Part shown: positions 1 through 9,165 of the stretch, one piece after another | How the letters are laid out: each line of letters begins with the position of its first letter | Numbering within the stretch: position 1 is the stretch's first letter | Origin: Oscillospiraceae bacterium | Lineage (GTDB): Bacteria; Bacillota; Clostridia; Oscillospirales; Ruminococcaceae | Reading direction: 5' to 3' | DNA length: 64,000 nt | NCBI GenBank assembly: GCA_021202155.1 | Contig: JAJQDP010000019.1 | Span: forward strand, 115,084 to 179,083 | The notes under the pieces: model-generated | The model's input: only the letters and a program-made list of their open reading frames with translations | Databases searched by the model: none | What the model was told of the DNA's origin: nothing | Made by a program: the position numbers and the translations under genes

Positions 1-8
1 AGTACGAA

Positions 9-33
9 GCCGGCAATCACGCCGGCTTTTTTT
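9..33 (+). terminator. Rho-independent terminator of an upstream gene outside the window
   Basis: A perfect 6-bp GCCGGC stem (9-14 with 21-26) and a 6-nt loop are followed by seven T. It would end a plus-strand transcript entering from the left edge. Confidence 0.75.
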
Positions 34-100
34 AAACAGGTTTTCAACACCGACAGTGTGATACAGCGGTGAAAAGCTGTTGAAAGATAGCCGAGGCTAA

Positions 101-129
101 TTGACTTTTGCAGCATGTGATGATATTAT
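101..129 (+). promoter_or_regulatory. Sigma-A type promoter for the fused ABC gene
   Basis: TTGACT (101-106) and TATTAT (124-129) are separated by 17 bp, about 100 bp upstream of the start codon. The strong Shine-Dalgarno GGGAGG lies near 218-223. Confidence 0.6.
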
Positions 130-230
130 AGACTTTAAGACAAAATCAATAATAAGACAGCTTTGAAAAAGTTGTCGGATAATGGTATTACATATGTGAA
201 AGGAGACCCCCTCCAAGGGAGGACATACTA

Positions 231-3170
231 ATGCTAAAACTAACCAACATTACAAAAGACTATTTCGTCGGTGACGAAACGATACATGCCCTGAAAGGCA
301 TAAGCATCGAGTTCAGAAAAAGCGAATTTGTTGCAATCTTAGGACCTTCCGGTTGTGGCAAGACAACGCTTCTTAACATCATCGGCGGACTCGATCATTA
401 TACATCAGGCGACCTGTCAATTAATCGCCGCTCAACCAAGAAATTCAAGGATTCCGACTGGGACAGCTACCGTAACCACTCGGTCGGTTTCGTCTTCCAG
501 TCGTATAACCTGATTCCTCATCAGACAGTTCTTGCAAATGTCGAGCTTGCTTTGACTCTTACAGGCGTCGGCAAAGCTGAGCGCAGAAAGAGGGCAATTG
601 ACGCACTCAAGAAAGTCGGTCTTGAAGACCAGTTAAATAAAAAGCCGAATCAGATGTCCGGCGGTCAGATGCAAAGAGTTGCTATCGCAAGAGCTTTGGT
701 CAACGACCCTGAAATACTGATGGCGGATGAACCCACCGGTGCTCTTGACTCAACAACAAGTGTCCAGATTATGGAGATTCTTAAAGAGGTCTCAAAGGAT
801 CGCCTTGTCATAATGGTAACCCATAACCCCGAGCTTGCTGAGCAGTATGCCACAAGAATAGTACGTTGCCTCGACGGCGTAATCCAGAGCGATTCCGACC
901 CATATACCGAGGATGAAGATCAGCCTTCTCCTGATGAGATAAGAAAGGTCGGCAAGGAAAAGAAGCCATCAATGTCATTTGCAACAGCTCTTTCTCTGTC
1001 GCTGAATAACCTCATGACAAAAAAAGCGCGAACAATTCTGACATGTTTTGCAGGAAGTATCGGTATCATAGGTATCGCACTTATCTTAGCGGTATCAACA
1101 GGTGTTCAGAACTATATTGACAGGGTTCAGGAGGACACTCTTTCGTCATACCCGATAACCATCAGTGCGAGCGAAGTCGATATGACCGAACTGATAACGT
1201 CGCTTATGTCGACCAGCAGTGAAAGTGAAGAAGAGCATGAGCTCGATGCCGTCTACGAGAGCAGTATAATGGCAAGTATGATGGAGTCGATGACGAACAT
1301 CGAGACAAGAGAAAACAACCTCGTCAAGTTCAAGGAATATCTCGAAACCTCAGAGGAAATGAAGAGCTATGTTTCTGCCTATAGCTATGAGTACGACACC
1401 GATATGAACGTCTATGTGACAAATGCGGATGGAGAGATTGTCAAGTCAGATATAACCGACCTTATGACCTCTCTCTACGCAAGCATGGGAGTCGATATTT
1501 CAAGTTCAACACTCACGAGCTACATGTCTCTTGACGCCTGGCAACAGCTTCTTAGCGGTATGGATGGCGAGCTCATCAACGAGTCGATGACCGAGCAGTA
1601 TGAAGTCATTGCAGGACGTTGGCCTGAAAGCTATGATGAGATTGTCATAGTAGTCGATGAGAACAACGAGATTAACGATATGATGCTCTACGCTATGGGA
1701 CTTGTTACAAGGGATGAGCTTATAAGTTCAATGAACGGAGAAGAGACTGACGATGAAGATAGCGGTGTGCAGTCATGGAGCTATGAAGACATCATGAGTC
1801 TTGATTTCAGAATAATTCTTGACTGCGACAAGTATCAGCTCAGTGAGGATGGTACGACGTATATTGATGCTACCGAGACGGAGACAGGTCTTCAGCTTCT
1901 TTATGACTCCGACAACGCCATAAAGCTTAACGTAGTCGGAATAATCCGCCAGAGTGAAGATTCTGCTTCAAGCTTCATGAGCGGTGTCATCGGTTACACG
2001 GGCGCACTGACCGAATATATAATCGACAAAACTGAAAGCAGTGCTCTTGTAACAGAGCAGATTGAGAATCCCGAAACTGATGTCCTGACTGGACTTAGGT
2101 TCGCAACTGACGATGATGAGCTTTCTATAGAAGATATTAGGGCGGAAGTCGATGAGTGGATTGCGGAGCTTTCCGATTCGGAAAAGGCTGAGGTTTACTT
2201 GTCCCTTGCATGTGTTCCGAGCGATGATTATGTAAGTATGGCTATCGAGCAATACCGTTCAACAACTACAGATGAAGAGATTGAAGAGCTCCTTGTGCAG
2301 GCGTTTGTATCCCAGACTCAGATGGACGAGGAATCGATAAGGTCATATATTTCCACCCTTGATGCCACCACAAAAGAGACATATATAGTCCAGATTCTTT
2401 CTGCTCTGATTGCACAGCAATATGCCGAAACTGTTTCGACTCAGTTGTCAGCATTGAGTGATGCTGAGGTTGCCGCGATGCTCGACTCATATGAGATAAC
2501 CGATGACGAGTACCAGACTCTGTATGATGAAAATATCCCGACCGGTGTCTCCGATTCAACATATGAGGACAATCTCAAACTTTTAGGCTATGTAGACCAG
2601 GGCTCACCCAGCACAATCTACATCTACTCGGCTTCATTTGAGGATAAGGACGAAATTTCCACCTTGATAGAAGAATATAATGCAACAGTAGATGAGGACG
2701 ACCAGATTTCCTACACAGATTATATCGCGCTTCTGATGTCCTCAATGACTACGATAATCAACGCTATTTCCTATGTTCTTATAGCATTTGTCGCAATTTC
2801 GCTTATCGTATCGTCTATAATGATTGCAGTTATAACCTACATCTCGGTTCTGGAGAGAACAAAGGAAATCGGAATCCTTCGCGCAATCGGTGCATCAAAG
2901 GGAGACATTTCAAGAGTATTCAATGCAGAAACGCTTATTGAGGGATTTGTTTCAGGAGCGATGGGTATAATTATATCTCTTCTGCTATTGATTCCTATAA
3001 ACATCATTCTGCAGAGCATTACCGGTATTTCCTACCTTGCGGCATCGCTACCTGCGGTCAGCGCAGTGATACTCATAGTCATAAGTACAGTACTGACGCT
3101 TATTTCCGGACTTGTCCCGTCAAGCATGGCGGCAAAGAAGGACCCTGTAGAGGCTCTGAGAACAGAATAA
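231..3170 (+). CDS. Fused ABC transporter: ATPase plus FtsX/MacB-like permease with a large extracytoplasmic domain
   Basis: One 979-residue protein joins an ABC ATPase to a permease. The N-terminal ~225 residues hold Walker A GPSGCGKTTLL (near residue 38), the signature SGGQMQRVAIARAL (near 143) and Walker B ILMADEPTGALD. A first membrane segment lies near residue 266. An acidic, Ser/Thr/Glu-rich region of about 540 residues follows, then three membrane segments in the last ~140 residues with the FtsX-like hallmark LERTKEIGILRAIGASKGDI. MacB/FtsX/BceB-type transporters work as mechanotransducers, moving peptides, lipoproteins or antibiotics, or signalling across the membrane. The substrate cannot be read here. 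The ATG start is preceded by GGGAGG. The gene has its own promoter and a shared bidirectional terminator with mfd, so it is probably monocistronic. Separate ATPase and permease subunits are the commoner arrangement in this superfamily. Confidence 0.85.
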   Translation: MLKLTNITKDYFVGDETIHALKGISIEFRKSEFVAILGPSGCGKTTLLNIIGGLDHYTSGDLSINRRSTKKFKDSDWDSYRNHSVGFVFQSYNLIPHQTVLANVELALTLTGVGKAERRKRAIDALKKVGLEDQLNKKPNQMSGGQMQRVAIARALVNDPEILMADEPTGALDSTTSVQIMEILKEVSKDRLVIMVTHNPELAEQYATRIVRCLDGVIQSDSDPYTEDEDQPSPDEIRKVGKEKKPSMSFATALSLSLNNLMTKKARTILTCFAGSIGIIGIALILAVSTGVQNYIDRVQEDTLSSYPITISASEVDMTELITSLMSTSSESEEEHELDAVYESSIMASMMESMTNIETRENNLVKFKEYLETSEEMKSYVSAYSYEYDTDMNVYVTNADGEIVKSDITDLMTSLYASMGVDISSSTLTSYMSLDAWQQLLSGMDGELINESMTEQYEVIAGRWPESYDEIVIVVDENNEINDMMLYAMGLVTRDELISSMNGEETDDEDSGVQSWSYEDIMSLDFRIILDCDKYQLSEDGTTYIDATETETGLQLLYDSDNAIKLNVVGIIRQSEDSASSFMSGVIGYTGALTEYIIDKTESSALVTEQIENPETDVLTGLRFATDDDELSIEDIRAEVDEWIAELSDSEKAEVYLSLACVPSDDYVSMAIEQYRSTTTDEEIEELLVQAFVSQTQMDEESIRSYISTLDATTKETYIVQILSALIAQQYAETVSTQLSALSDAEVAAMLDSYEITDDEYQTLYDENIPTGVSDSTYEDNLKLLGYVDQGSPSTIYIYSASFEDKDEISTLIEEYNATVDEDDQISYTDYIALLMSSMTTIINAISYVLIAFVAISLIVSSIMIAVITYISVLERTKEIGILRAIGASKGDISRVFNAETLIEGFVSGAMGIIISLLLLIPINIILQSITGISYLAASLPAVSAVILIVISTVLTLISGLVPSSMAAKKDPVEALRTE

Positions 3171-3178
3171 TGCAATGC

Positions 3179-3291
3179 GTAATTCGTAATGCGTAATTAA
3201 TTTGATAGCACGAAGTCAAAAAGAGCTTACGGTACAAGCTGTGTACGTAAGCTCTTTTTTAACGTGTTTTCGGTGCGTAATTACGAATTAC
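3179..3291. repeat. Inverted repeat GTAATTCGTAAT flanking the terminator, overlapping the mfd stop codon
   Basis: GTAATTCGTAAT at 3179-3190 recurs as its exact reverse complement at 3280-3291, on either side of the terminator hairpin. The left arm also carries partial GCGTAAT repeats. The right arm supplies the TAA stop of mfd (complement of 3288-3290). The arrangement resembles a small palindromic intergenic element, but only one copy is visible. Confidence 0.45.
3218..3260. terminator. Bidirectional terminator between the ABC gene and mfd
   Basis: The arms AAAAAGAGCTTACG (3218-3231) and CGTAAGCTCTTTTT (3246-3259) pair perfectly and leave T runs on both strands. This suits the two convergent genes. 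Confidence 0.85.
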
Positions 3292-6200
3292 TCCTCCTGC
3301 ATCGTTTCAACAACTGCCTTCATCATCTGAAGCGGCTTTTCGTTCTTGCCGAGTGTAAGCTGGATATATCCGCCCTCTGAGCCGTTGACAAGGATTCTTC
3401 CTGCAAATTTCTTCGTGAGATTCATGATGGAATTTACAGAAGCATTTTCAGTGACATAGAAGATGAGATTGTTTCCGCGCTGAGTTATTTCCTTGATGCC
3501 CAATCTTGCCGCACCATTCCGGACAAGAGCTACGTCAATCAGACCCAAAACCGACTTTGGCGGCTCGCCGTATCGGTCGATAAACTCGTCTATAACGTCC
3601 TCAGAGTCCTCAACAGTGATGATAGAAGCGATCTTCCGATAGGCTTCAAGCCTCGCCTTTAGCGACTCGATATAGGTTTCAGGAATGAACGCATCAATAG
3701 TAACGTCAACAAGACAATCCTCTGAGGCCTTCGGCTTCACTTCGCCTTTGCTTGCGGCAATTGCTTCCTCAAGGAGCTGTAGATACATGTCATATCCGAC
3801 CGCTTCCATGTGCCCGTGTTGCTTGGCAGATAGAATTGAGCCGACTCCTCTGATTTCAAGGTCTCTTAAAGCTATCTTGAAGCCTGAACCGAACTGTGTG
3901 AGCTCTCTTATGGCTTCAAGTCTCTTTGCGGCAACCTCCGAAAGTACCTTTCCACGCCTGAATGTGAAGTAGGCATATGCTCTTCTTGATGACCTGCCAA
4001 CTCTGCCTCTCAGCTGATAGAGCTGTGAAAGCCCGAATCTGTCGGAATCCTCAATGATAAGAGTATTTACATTCGGAACATCGACGCCTGTCTCAATAAT
4101 TGTTGTGCAGACAAGAATATCGATTTCGCGTTCAAGAAGCTGTCGCCAGATTTCCGAGAGCTCGCGTTCGTCCATCTGACCGTGCGCAACGCCGATTTTC
4201 ACTCCGGGTAAGTTCTGCTGAAGCCTGTTCGCACATGCGGCAAGAGTTTCAATCCGGTTGTGGATGTAGTAAACCTGACCACCGCGCCTGAGCTCTTTGT
4301 GAATCGCCTGCAGAATGACTCCCTGCTGATACTCGATGACATATGTCTGAACAGGGTATCTGTCCGCAGGAGGCTCTTCAATAACCGACATATCTCTTAT
4401 ACCGCTCAGAGCCATGTTGAGGGTACGTGGAATAGGAGTAGCCGAAAGGGTAAGAATGTCGACAGAAGGGTAGAGTTCTTTCATGTGCTCCTTGTGAGCA
4501 ACGCCGAATCTCTGCTCTTCGTCTATGATGAGAAGTCCTAAATCCTTGAACTTAATATCATTCTGAACAAGACGGTGAGTGCCGATTACAAGGTCAATTT
4601 CTCCTCGCTCAAGCTTTCTTGCGATGACCTTCTGCTCCTTTTGTGAGCGGAACCTGGACATCAGCTCGATGTTTATATCAAAGTGGTCAAAGCGTCTTAA
4701 GGCTGTCTGATAATGTTGCCAGGCAAGTACAGTTGTCGGAACCAGGATAGCACACTGCTTGCCGTCAAGAACGCACTTCATTGCGGCTCTGAGAGCAACC
4801 TCGGTTTTTCCGAAGCCAACATCACCGCAGAGAAGTCTGTCCATCGGAACCGGCTTCTGCATATCCGACTTGATTTCCTGGATAGAGCGGAGCTGGTCGT
4901 CCGTTTCCTGATACTCAAATCTCTCCTCAAATTCAGTCTGCCAGACGCTGTCCTCTGAGAAGGCGTAGCCCTTTGCAAGCTGTCTCTGGGCGTAGACCTT
5001 GATGAGTTCGTCTGCCATGTCCCGGCAGGCTTTCTTGACTCTTGCTCTCGTCCTTTCCCATTCAACACCGCCCAGGCGATTGAGCTTGACATTTTCATTG
5101 TCACCTGATGCCACATACTTTGAAACCATGTCAAGCTGTGTAACCGGGACATACAGGACGTCTGTTCCCGCATACTTGATGGTGATGTAGTCCTTTGTAA
5201 CTCCGTTTGTCTCAATACTTGAGATTCCCTCGAACCTGCCGATTCCGTGAAGAGCGTGGGTAACAAGGTCGCCCTTTGAAATGTCAGAAATGCTGTTGAT
5301 TCTCTCGGAATTGTCGGGACGCTTCTTGCTCCTCTTTCTTGCCTTGAAGACCTTCTGCTGGGTGATGACAGCAAACTTTGCGGTCGGATATTCAAATCCT
5401 CCCGAAAGACAGCCAACTCCAACGTAGACAATTCCCTCAGCGTAGGCAGATTTCTCGGTCAGCCTTTGAACAGAGTAGCCGTTTCTCTCTATGTCCTGGG
5501 AGACGATGCGCGCTGCCTTTGTGCTTCCGACAAGAACGACCACGCAAAAGCCTCTTGTAACGTAGTTCTCAAGCTCATCATCTAAAGTAGCTGAATCTCC
5601 GCTCCATACGGATGACTGGTAAGCCTCGGCTGAAATCAGCTTCTTAAGCCGGACATCAGAACCGTGCATGAATGTGTCAAGATATACACATCCCATACCG
5701 ATAGCCTTCTGGAAAAGCTGAGCCGGCTCAAGCATGAATCCTGACATCTCCTTGAAGAGAATTCCGTCCTCGTAGAGGAGCTTTACATCCTCGTTAAGCT
5801 GTGCTGTGACGTCTTTGGCTTTTTCAAGAACGTCTGAATACTCGCATATAACGCAAACACCATCGGAGAAGTAGTCAAAAACTGTGCTTGTATCTCCGTA
5901 AATCTGCTTATAGTACTTGTCAAGACTCGCTGGCATAAGCCCTGAATTAATCATATCCAGATCCTGATTCAGATGCTTTTTTATCTCAGCCGAACGCTTT
6001 CCGGAAGCTTTTCCAAGAAGCTCGTTAATCTCGAATGCAAGATTTTCGCTCGAAATAAGAAGCTCCTTTGCAGGAGAGACAGTAACACTTTTGATGGTGT
6101 CAAACCGCCTCTGCGATTCGATGTCAAAGGTGGAAACGGTGTCAATATCATCTCCCCACAGTTCGAGCCTTATCGGCATTGTCATTCCAACAGGAAAGAT

Positions 6201-6740
6201 GTCGACAATTGAGCCTCTTATCGAGAACTGCCCGACTCCCTCGGTCTGTGGATAACGGGTGTAACCCATTTCAGTTAGCTTTTCGGCAAGCTTTCCAGTA
6301 TCAATCGTTTCAGCAGGGGAGAGGGTAAAGCTCATGTCTTTCAGCACTTCCGGTGGGATAGTACCCTCAAGGCAAGCCTCCGCACTTCCAACGAGGACCT
6401 TCGCACTGCCATCCATAATCTTTTCAAGAGCATAGATTCTCTTCTGCTCGTATTCGCGTGAGATAGCGTCAACGTCAGCTAATATTATGTCCCTTGCAGG
6501 GAACTGGCAGGCTATTTCTCTTCCCGCCATCTCGTTTATGTCGGAGACCATTCTGACGGCACTCGCATCGTCCGAGGTGATTACCAGGACTGTCTTCTCC
6601 TGTGAAAGGCTGAGAATCGCATGTGCCTTGTGAACAGACGAAAGCCCCGTCAGTGAGGCGGGGAGAAGTCCTGATTTTACTGTAGAATTCAGCTCCCGTA
6701 AAAACGAAAGCCTGTCTATGGCATCATAAAATATACCCAT
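3288..6740 (-). CDS. mfd: Transcription-repair coupling factor Mfd
   Basis: The 1150-residue protein has the full Mfd layout. An N-terminal UvrB-like region comes first, then the CarD/RID-type RNA polymerase-binding module (LVTHALHGIGRFEGI, about residue 500). A RecG-like translocase follows with Walker A GDVGFGKTEVALRAA (about residue 640), the DEEQRFGV box and SATPIPRTLNMAL. The C-terminal TRCF domain is present. Mfd pushes stalled RNA polymerase off DNA and recruits UvrA for strand-specific repair. The ATG start has the Shine-Dalgarno GGAAGGA upstream. It is the last gene of a glmU-pth-mfd operon, and pth-mfd adjacency is common in Firmicutes. Length and motifs are normal. Confidence 0.97.
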   Translation of the reverse strand: MGIFYDAIDRLSFLRELNSTVKSGLLPASLTGLSSVHKAHAILSLSQEKTVLVITSDDASAVRMVSDINEMAGREIACQFPARDIILADVDAISREYEQKRIYALEKIMDGSAKVLVGSAEACLEGTIPPEVLKDMSFTLSPAETIDTGKLAEKLTEMGYTRYPQTEGVGQFSIRGSIVDIFPVGMTMPIRLELWGDDIDTVSTFDIESQRRFDTIKSVTVSPAKELLISSENLAFEINELLGKASGKRSAEIKKHLNQDLDMINSGLMPASLDKYYKQIYGDTSTVFDYFSDGVCVICEYSDVLEKAKDVTAQLNEDVKLLYEDGILFKEMSGFMLEPAQLFQKAIGMGCVYLDTFMHGSDVRLKKLISAEAYQSSVWSGDSATLDDELENYVTRGFCVVVLVGSTKAARIVSQDIERNGYSVQRLTEKSAYAEGIVYVGVGCLSGGFEYPTAKFAVITQQKVFKARKRSKKRPDNSERINSISDISKGDLVTHALHGIGRFEGISSIETNGVTKDYITIKYAGTDVLYVPVTQLDMVSKYVASGDNENVKLNRLGGVEWERTRARVKKACRDMADELIKVYAQRQLAKGYAFSEDSVWQTEFEERFEYQETDDQLRSIQEIKSDMQKPVPMDRLLCGDVGFGKTEVALRAAMKCVLDGKQCAILVPTTVLAWQHYQTALRRFDHFDINIELMSRFRSQKEQKVIARKLERGEIDLVIGTHRLVQNDIKFKDLGLLIIDEEQRFGVAHKEHMKELYPSVDILTLSATPIPRTLNMALSGIRDMSVIEEPPADRYPVQTYVIEYQQGVILQAIHKELRRGGQVYYIHNRIETLAACANRLQQNLPGVKIGVAHGQMDERELSEIWRQLLEREIDILVCTTIIETGVDVPNVNTLIIEDSDRFGLSQLYQLRGRVGRSSRRAYAYFTFRRGKVLSEVAAKRLEAIRELTQFGSGFKIALRDLEIRGVGSILSAKQHGHMEAVGYDMYLQLLEEAIAASKGEVKPKASEDCLVDVTIDAFIPETYIESLKARLEAYRKIASIITVEDSEDVIDEFIDRYGEPPKSVLGLIDVALVRNGAARLGIKEITQRGNNLIFYVTENASVNSIMNLTKKFAGRILVNGSEGGYIQLTLGKNEKPLQMMKAVVETMQEE

Positions 6741-6767
6741 ATTATTCCTTCCAAATATTAAAAGATT

Positions 6768-6820
6768 GGCTTAACGACAGTTAAGCCACTTAACGCTAGT
6801 TATGACTTAACGTCAGTTGA
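6768..6820. repeat. Three near-copies of a 14-bp imperfect palindrome between pth and mfd
   Basis: TTAACGACAGTTAA (6771-6784), TTAACGCTAGTTAT (6790-6803) and TTAACGTCAGTTGA (6807-6820) follow one another at 19- and 17-bp steps. The first extends to a perfect 8-bp hairpin, GGCTTAAC-GACA-GTTAAGCC (6768-6787). The third includes the pth stop codon. On the minus strand the hairpin is followed by a weak T-rich tract, so it may attenuate transcription into mfd. Confidence 0.5.
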
Positions 6821-7415
6821 GTCTGTTCATAGCTTCGTCAATTCTGCCGTCGACAACAAGCTCAACACCAGTAATAGCTTTGTCAAAAGCTTCGTTCATT
6901 GTAACAAACTCTTTATCTGTGAACCTTGAAAGAACCCAAGCCGCCAAGTCGTACTCCGGATTCGGCTTGGCACCGATTCCTATCTTGACCCTGGGGAAGG
7001 TGTCTTTGCCGCTCAGATAGATTATACTCCTGAGACCCTTCTGCCCGCCGTCCGAGCCCTTTCTCTTGACGCGAATCTTTCCAAGGTCAAGCGAAATGTC
7101 GTCGCATATGACCAGAACATGTTCAATCGGAATCTTATAAAAATTCATCGCCTCGACAACAGCTTCACCACTTGAATTCATCATGGTGGTGGGCTTCATA
7201 ATAAGGCATCTCTTGCCTGAGATAACTGCTTCGCCGCAAAGTGACTTGAATTTGAGCTTCTTGAGCTTGACAGAGTACTTATCCGCAAGCTTGTCAGCAG
7301 TAAGCCAGCCGCAATTGTGTCTTGTTCTCTCGTACTGAGACCCGGGATTCCCGAGCCCGACTATGAGCCACTCAATGCTACCTGATGACTCTTTCTTTTT
7401 TGTAAATAACCCCAT
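6813..7415 (-). CDS. pth: Peptidyl-tRNA hydrolase Pth
   Basis: Pth releases tRNA from stalled peptidyl-tRNA in the cytoplasm. The 200-residue product carries GLGNPGSQYERTRHNCGW with the catalytic His of the HNxG box, then KPTTMMNSSGEAV, the catalytic Asp region CDDISLDLGKIRVK and GSDGGQKGLRS. I chose the start MGLFTKKK at 7415 because GGAGG lies 8 nt upstream. An upstream in-frame ATG at 7484 would add 23 residues not seen in the family. The gene sits 72 bp after glmU in the same orientation. Confidence 0.95.
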   Translation of the reverse strand: MGLFTKKKESSGSIEWLIVGLGNPGSQYERTRHNCGWLTADKLADKYSVKLKKLKFKSLCGEAVISGKRCLIMKPTTMMNSSGEAVVEAMNFYKIPIEHVLVICDDISLDLGKIRVKRKGSDGGQKGLRSIIYLSGKDTFPRVKIGIGAKPNPEYDLAAWVLSRFTDKEFVTMNEAFDKAITGVELVVDGRIDEAMNRLN

Positions 7416-7487
7416 AGTATGTCCTCCGTTCATGACTTCAACCCGCACAGCCGAGACTGAGCGGGTAGTCTTTATAATGTACAATGA

Positions 7488-8903
7488 TTAATTTTCTGAT
7501 TCTGAGAGCTTTTCTTCAAGCTTCTTGCCTTTTTCAATGTGTCTTGAAAGCTTTCTCTCGGAGTAGCCTTCTTTTATTTCTAGTTTCGACCGCTCAATAG
7601 CAAGTGCACCGTCTGGAACGTTCTTATTGACAGTGGACCCTGCGGCAGTGTAGGCACAGTCGCCAATAGTGACAGGGGCAATCAGATTGGTGTTGCACCC
7701 GATAAATGCGTTATCGCCGATAGTGCACCGAGCTTTGTTTGTGCCGTCATAGTTGACGGTGACGACCCCACAGCCGAAGTTTACGTTCTTTCCGACGTCG
7801 CTGTCGCCAACATATGTAAGATGAGCAACAGCAGTGCCCTCACCGATAACTGAATTCTTTATCTCGACAAAATCGCCGACGTGCGCGTAGTCTTTTATAA
7901 CCGTGCCTGCTCTCAACTGTACGAATGGACCAATAGAAACGTGCGACCCGACTGTAGCATCATGAGCCACAACGTTATCAAGCGTAGACTCATCGCCAAC
8001 AATAGTATTTTCAAGCCTTGAATTCGGACCAATGACACAGTCCTTGCCGATAACGGTTCTGCCAGTCAGAATCGTCGACGGCAATATTTTTGTGCCTTCT
8101 CCGATTCTGACGTCAGGTGAGATAGTAATCCCATCAGTAGTGATGAACTCGACGCCATTTTCAAGGTGCTGTTCTATGATTCTTCTTCTTGCAATGTCGT
8201 TGAGCCTGAGAAGTCCCTTCCGGTCGTTAGCTCCAAGAACAGCATCCGAATTGTCTGTCTTGAAAGCAGTTACTTTCAATCCTTTGGAGGACATCAGCGC
8301 GACCGTATCGGTAAGATAATACTCTCCCTGAGCGTTTTCGCGTGTCAGCATCGGAAGGAATTCAAGAAGCTTTTCGGTATCAAACCAGTAGCAACCGGAA
8401 TTTATCTCCCGGATCTTTCTCTCCTTTGGGGTGCAGTCTCTTTCCTCAACTATTCCACTGAGCTCTCCACCCTTGCGGACAATTCTTCCGTAGCCGAACG
8501 GGTTAGGGGAGTCGGCGGTGATGACGGTCGCCGCACTTCCGCTGAGCTTGTGAAACTCCAAAGCTGCTCTTATCGTCTTGAAATCAATGAAAGGTGAGTC
8601 ACCGCAGGCTACAAGAGTGTGGCTTTTCGGATTCTTTCTGAGGAAATCTCCGGCGCAGATAACCGCATGACCGGTTCCAAGCCTTTGTGACTGAAAAGCA
8701 GTTTCATATTTTCCGTTAAGGTAGCTGTCTATTTCATCTGCACCGTAGCCCTTGACTACGCAGATATTTTCAATTCCTGCATTTTCACATGCCTCAGTAA
8801 CCCACGAGAGCATTGGCTTGCCCAAAACCTCCATGAGAACCTTTGGCTTGTCAGAGTGCATTCTTTTTCCCGCACCAGCGGCGAGGATAATAGCGTTTTC
8901 CAT
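7488..8903 (-). CDS. glmU: Bifunctional GlmU: GlcNAc-1-P uridyltransferase / GlcN-1-P acetyltransferase
   Basis: GlmU acetylates glucosamine-1-phosphate and transfers UMP to give UDP-GlcNAc, the precursor of peptidoglycan and teichoic acids. The 471-residue protein has the N-terminal nucleotidyltransferase motif LAAGAGKRMHSDKPKVL. A C-terminal left-handed beta-helix of hexapeptide repeats follows, with the acetyltransferase hallmarks HLTYVGD and NYDG. I chose the start MENAIILAAG at 8903 because it has GGAGG upstream and matches the family N-terminus. The open frame extends about 50 codons further upstream, across the promoter. The gene heads an operon with pth and mfd. Confidence 0.96.
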   Translation of the reverse strand: MENAIILAAGAGKRMHSDKPKVLMEVLGKPMLSWVTEACENAGIENICVVKGYGADEIDSYLNGKYETAFQSQRLGTGHAVICAGDFLRKNPKSHTLVACGDSPFIDFKTIRAALEFHKLSGSAATVITADSPNPFGYGRIVRKGGELSGIVEERDCTPKERKIREINSGCYWFDTEKLLEFLPMLTRENAQGEYYLTDTVALMSSKGLKVTAFKTDNSDAVLGANDRKGLLRLNDIARRRIIEQHLENGVEFITTDGITISPDVRIGEGTKILPSTILTGRTVIGKDCVIGPNSRLENTIVGDESTLDNVVAHDATVGSHVSIGPFVQLRAGTVIKDYAHVGDFVEIKNSVIGEGTAVAHLTYVGDSDVGKNVNFGCGVVTVNYDGTNKARCTIGDNAFIGCNTNLIAPVTIGDCAYTAAGSTVNKNVPDGALAIERSKLEIKEGYSERKLSRHIEKGKKLEEKLSESEN

Positions 8904-8963
8904 TGTTGCCTCCATAATTCTGTATTTCGATGGCTTCTTGGGGCTCTCACTATAACCCAATTT

Positions 8964-8992
8964 ATTATAGCGCAAACGAAAAATTCTTTCAA
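8964..8992 (-). promoter_or_regulatory. Promoter of the glmU-pth-mfd operon
   Basis: On the minus strand TTGAAA (complement of 8987-8992) and TATAAT (complement of 8964-8969) are exactly 17 bp apart. They lie about 60 bp before the chosen glmU start. Confidence 0.8.
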
Positions 8993-9072
8993 GAGCAATT
9001 CTACGATGCAATTTGTATAAAAATGCACAATTTTTGTGACTGTAATTTGGCATATTTTTTCTTCAAAGGGTA

Positions 9073-9101
9073 TGGAAAAAATGAGAAGTATCTGATATAA
9101 T
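9073..9101 (+). promoter_or_regulatory. Promoter of ppdK
   Basis: TGGAAA (9073-9078) and a perfect TATAAT (9096-9101) are 17 bp apart, 64 bp before the ppdK start. It is divergent from the glmU promoter. Confidence 0.65.
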
Positions 9102-9165
9102 TGATGTAACCGTTTTATGGGCAAAATCGAATGAAATCGGTCAAATAACTTGGAGGTAAAAAAGT

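Noticed and set aside
4778-5431. 217-codon minus-strand frame inside mfd
   Set aside because: It is a shifted frame of mfd on the same strand, rich in Ser and Arg, without a ribosome site or family motifs.
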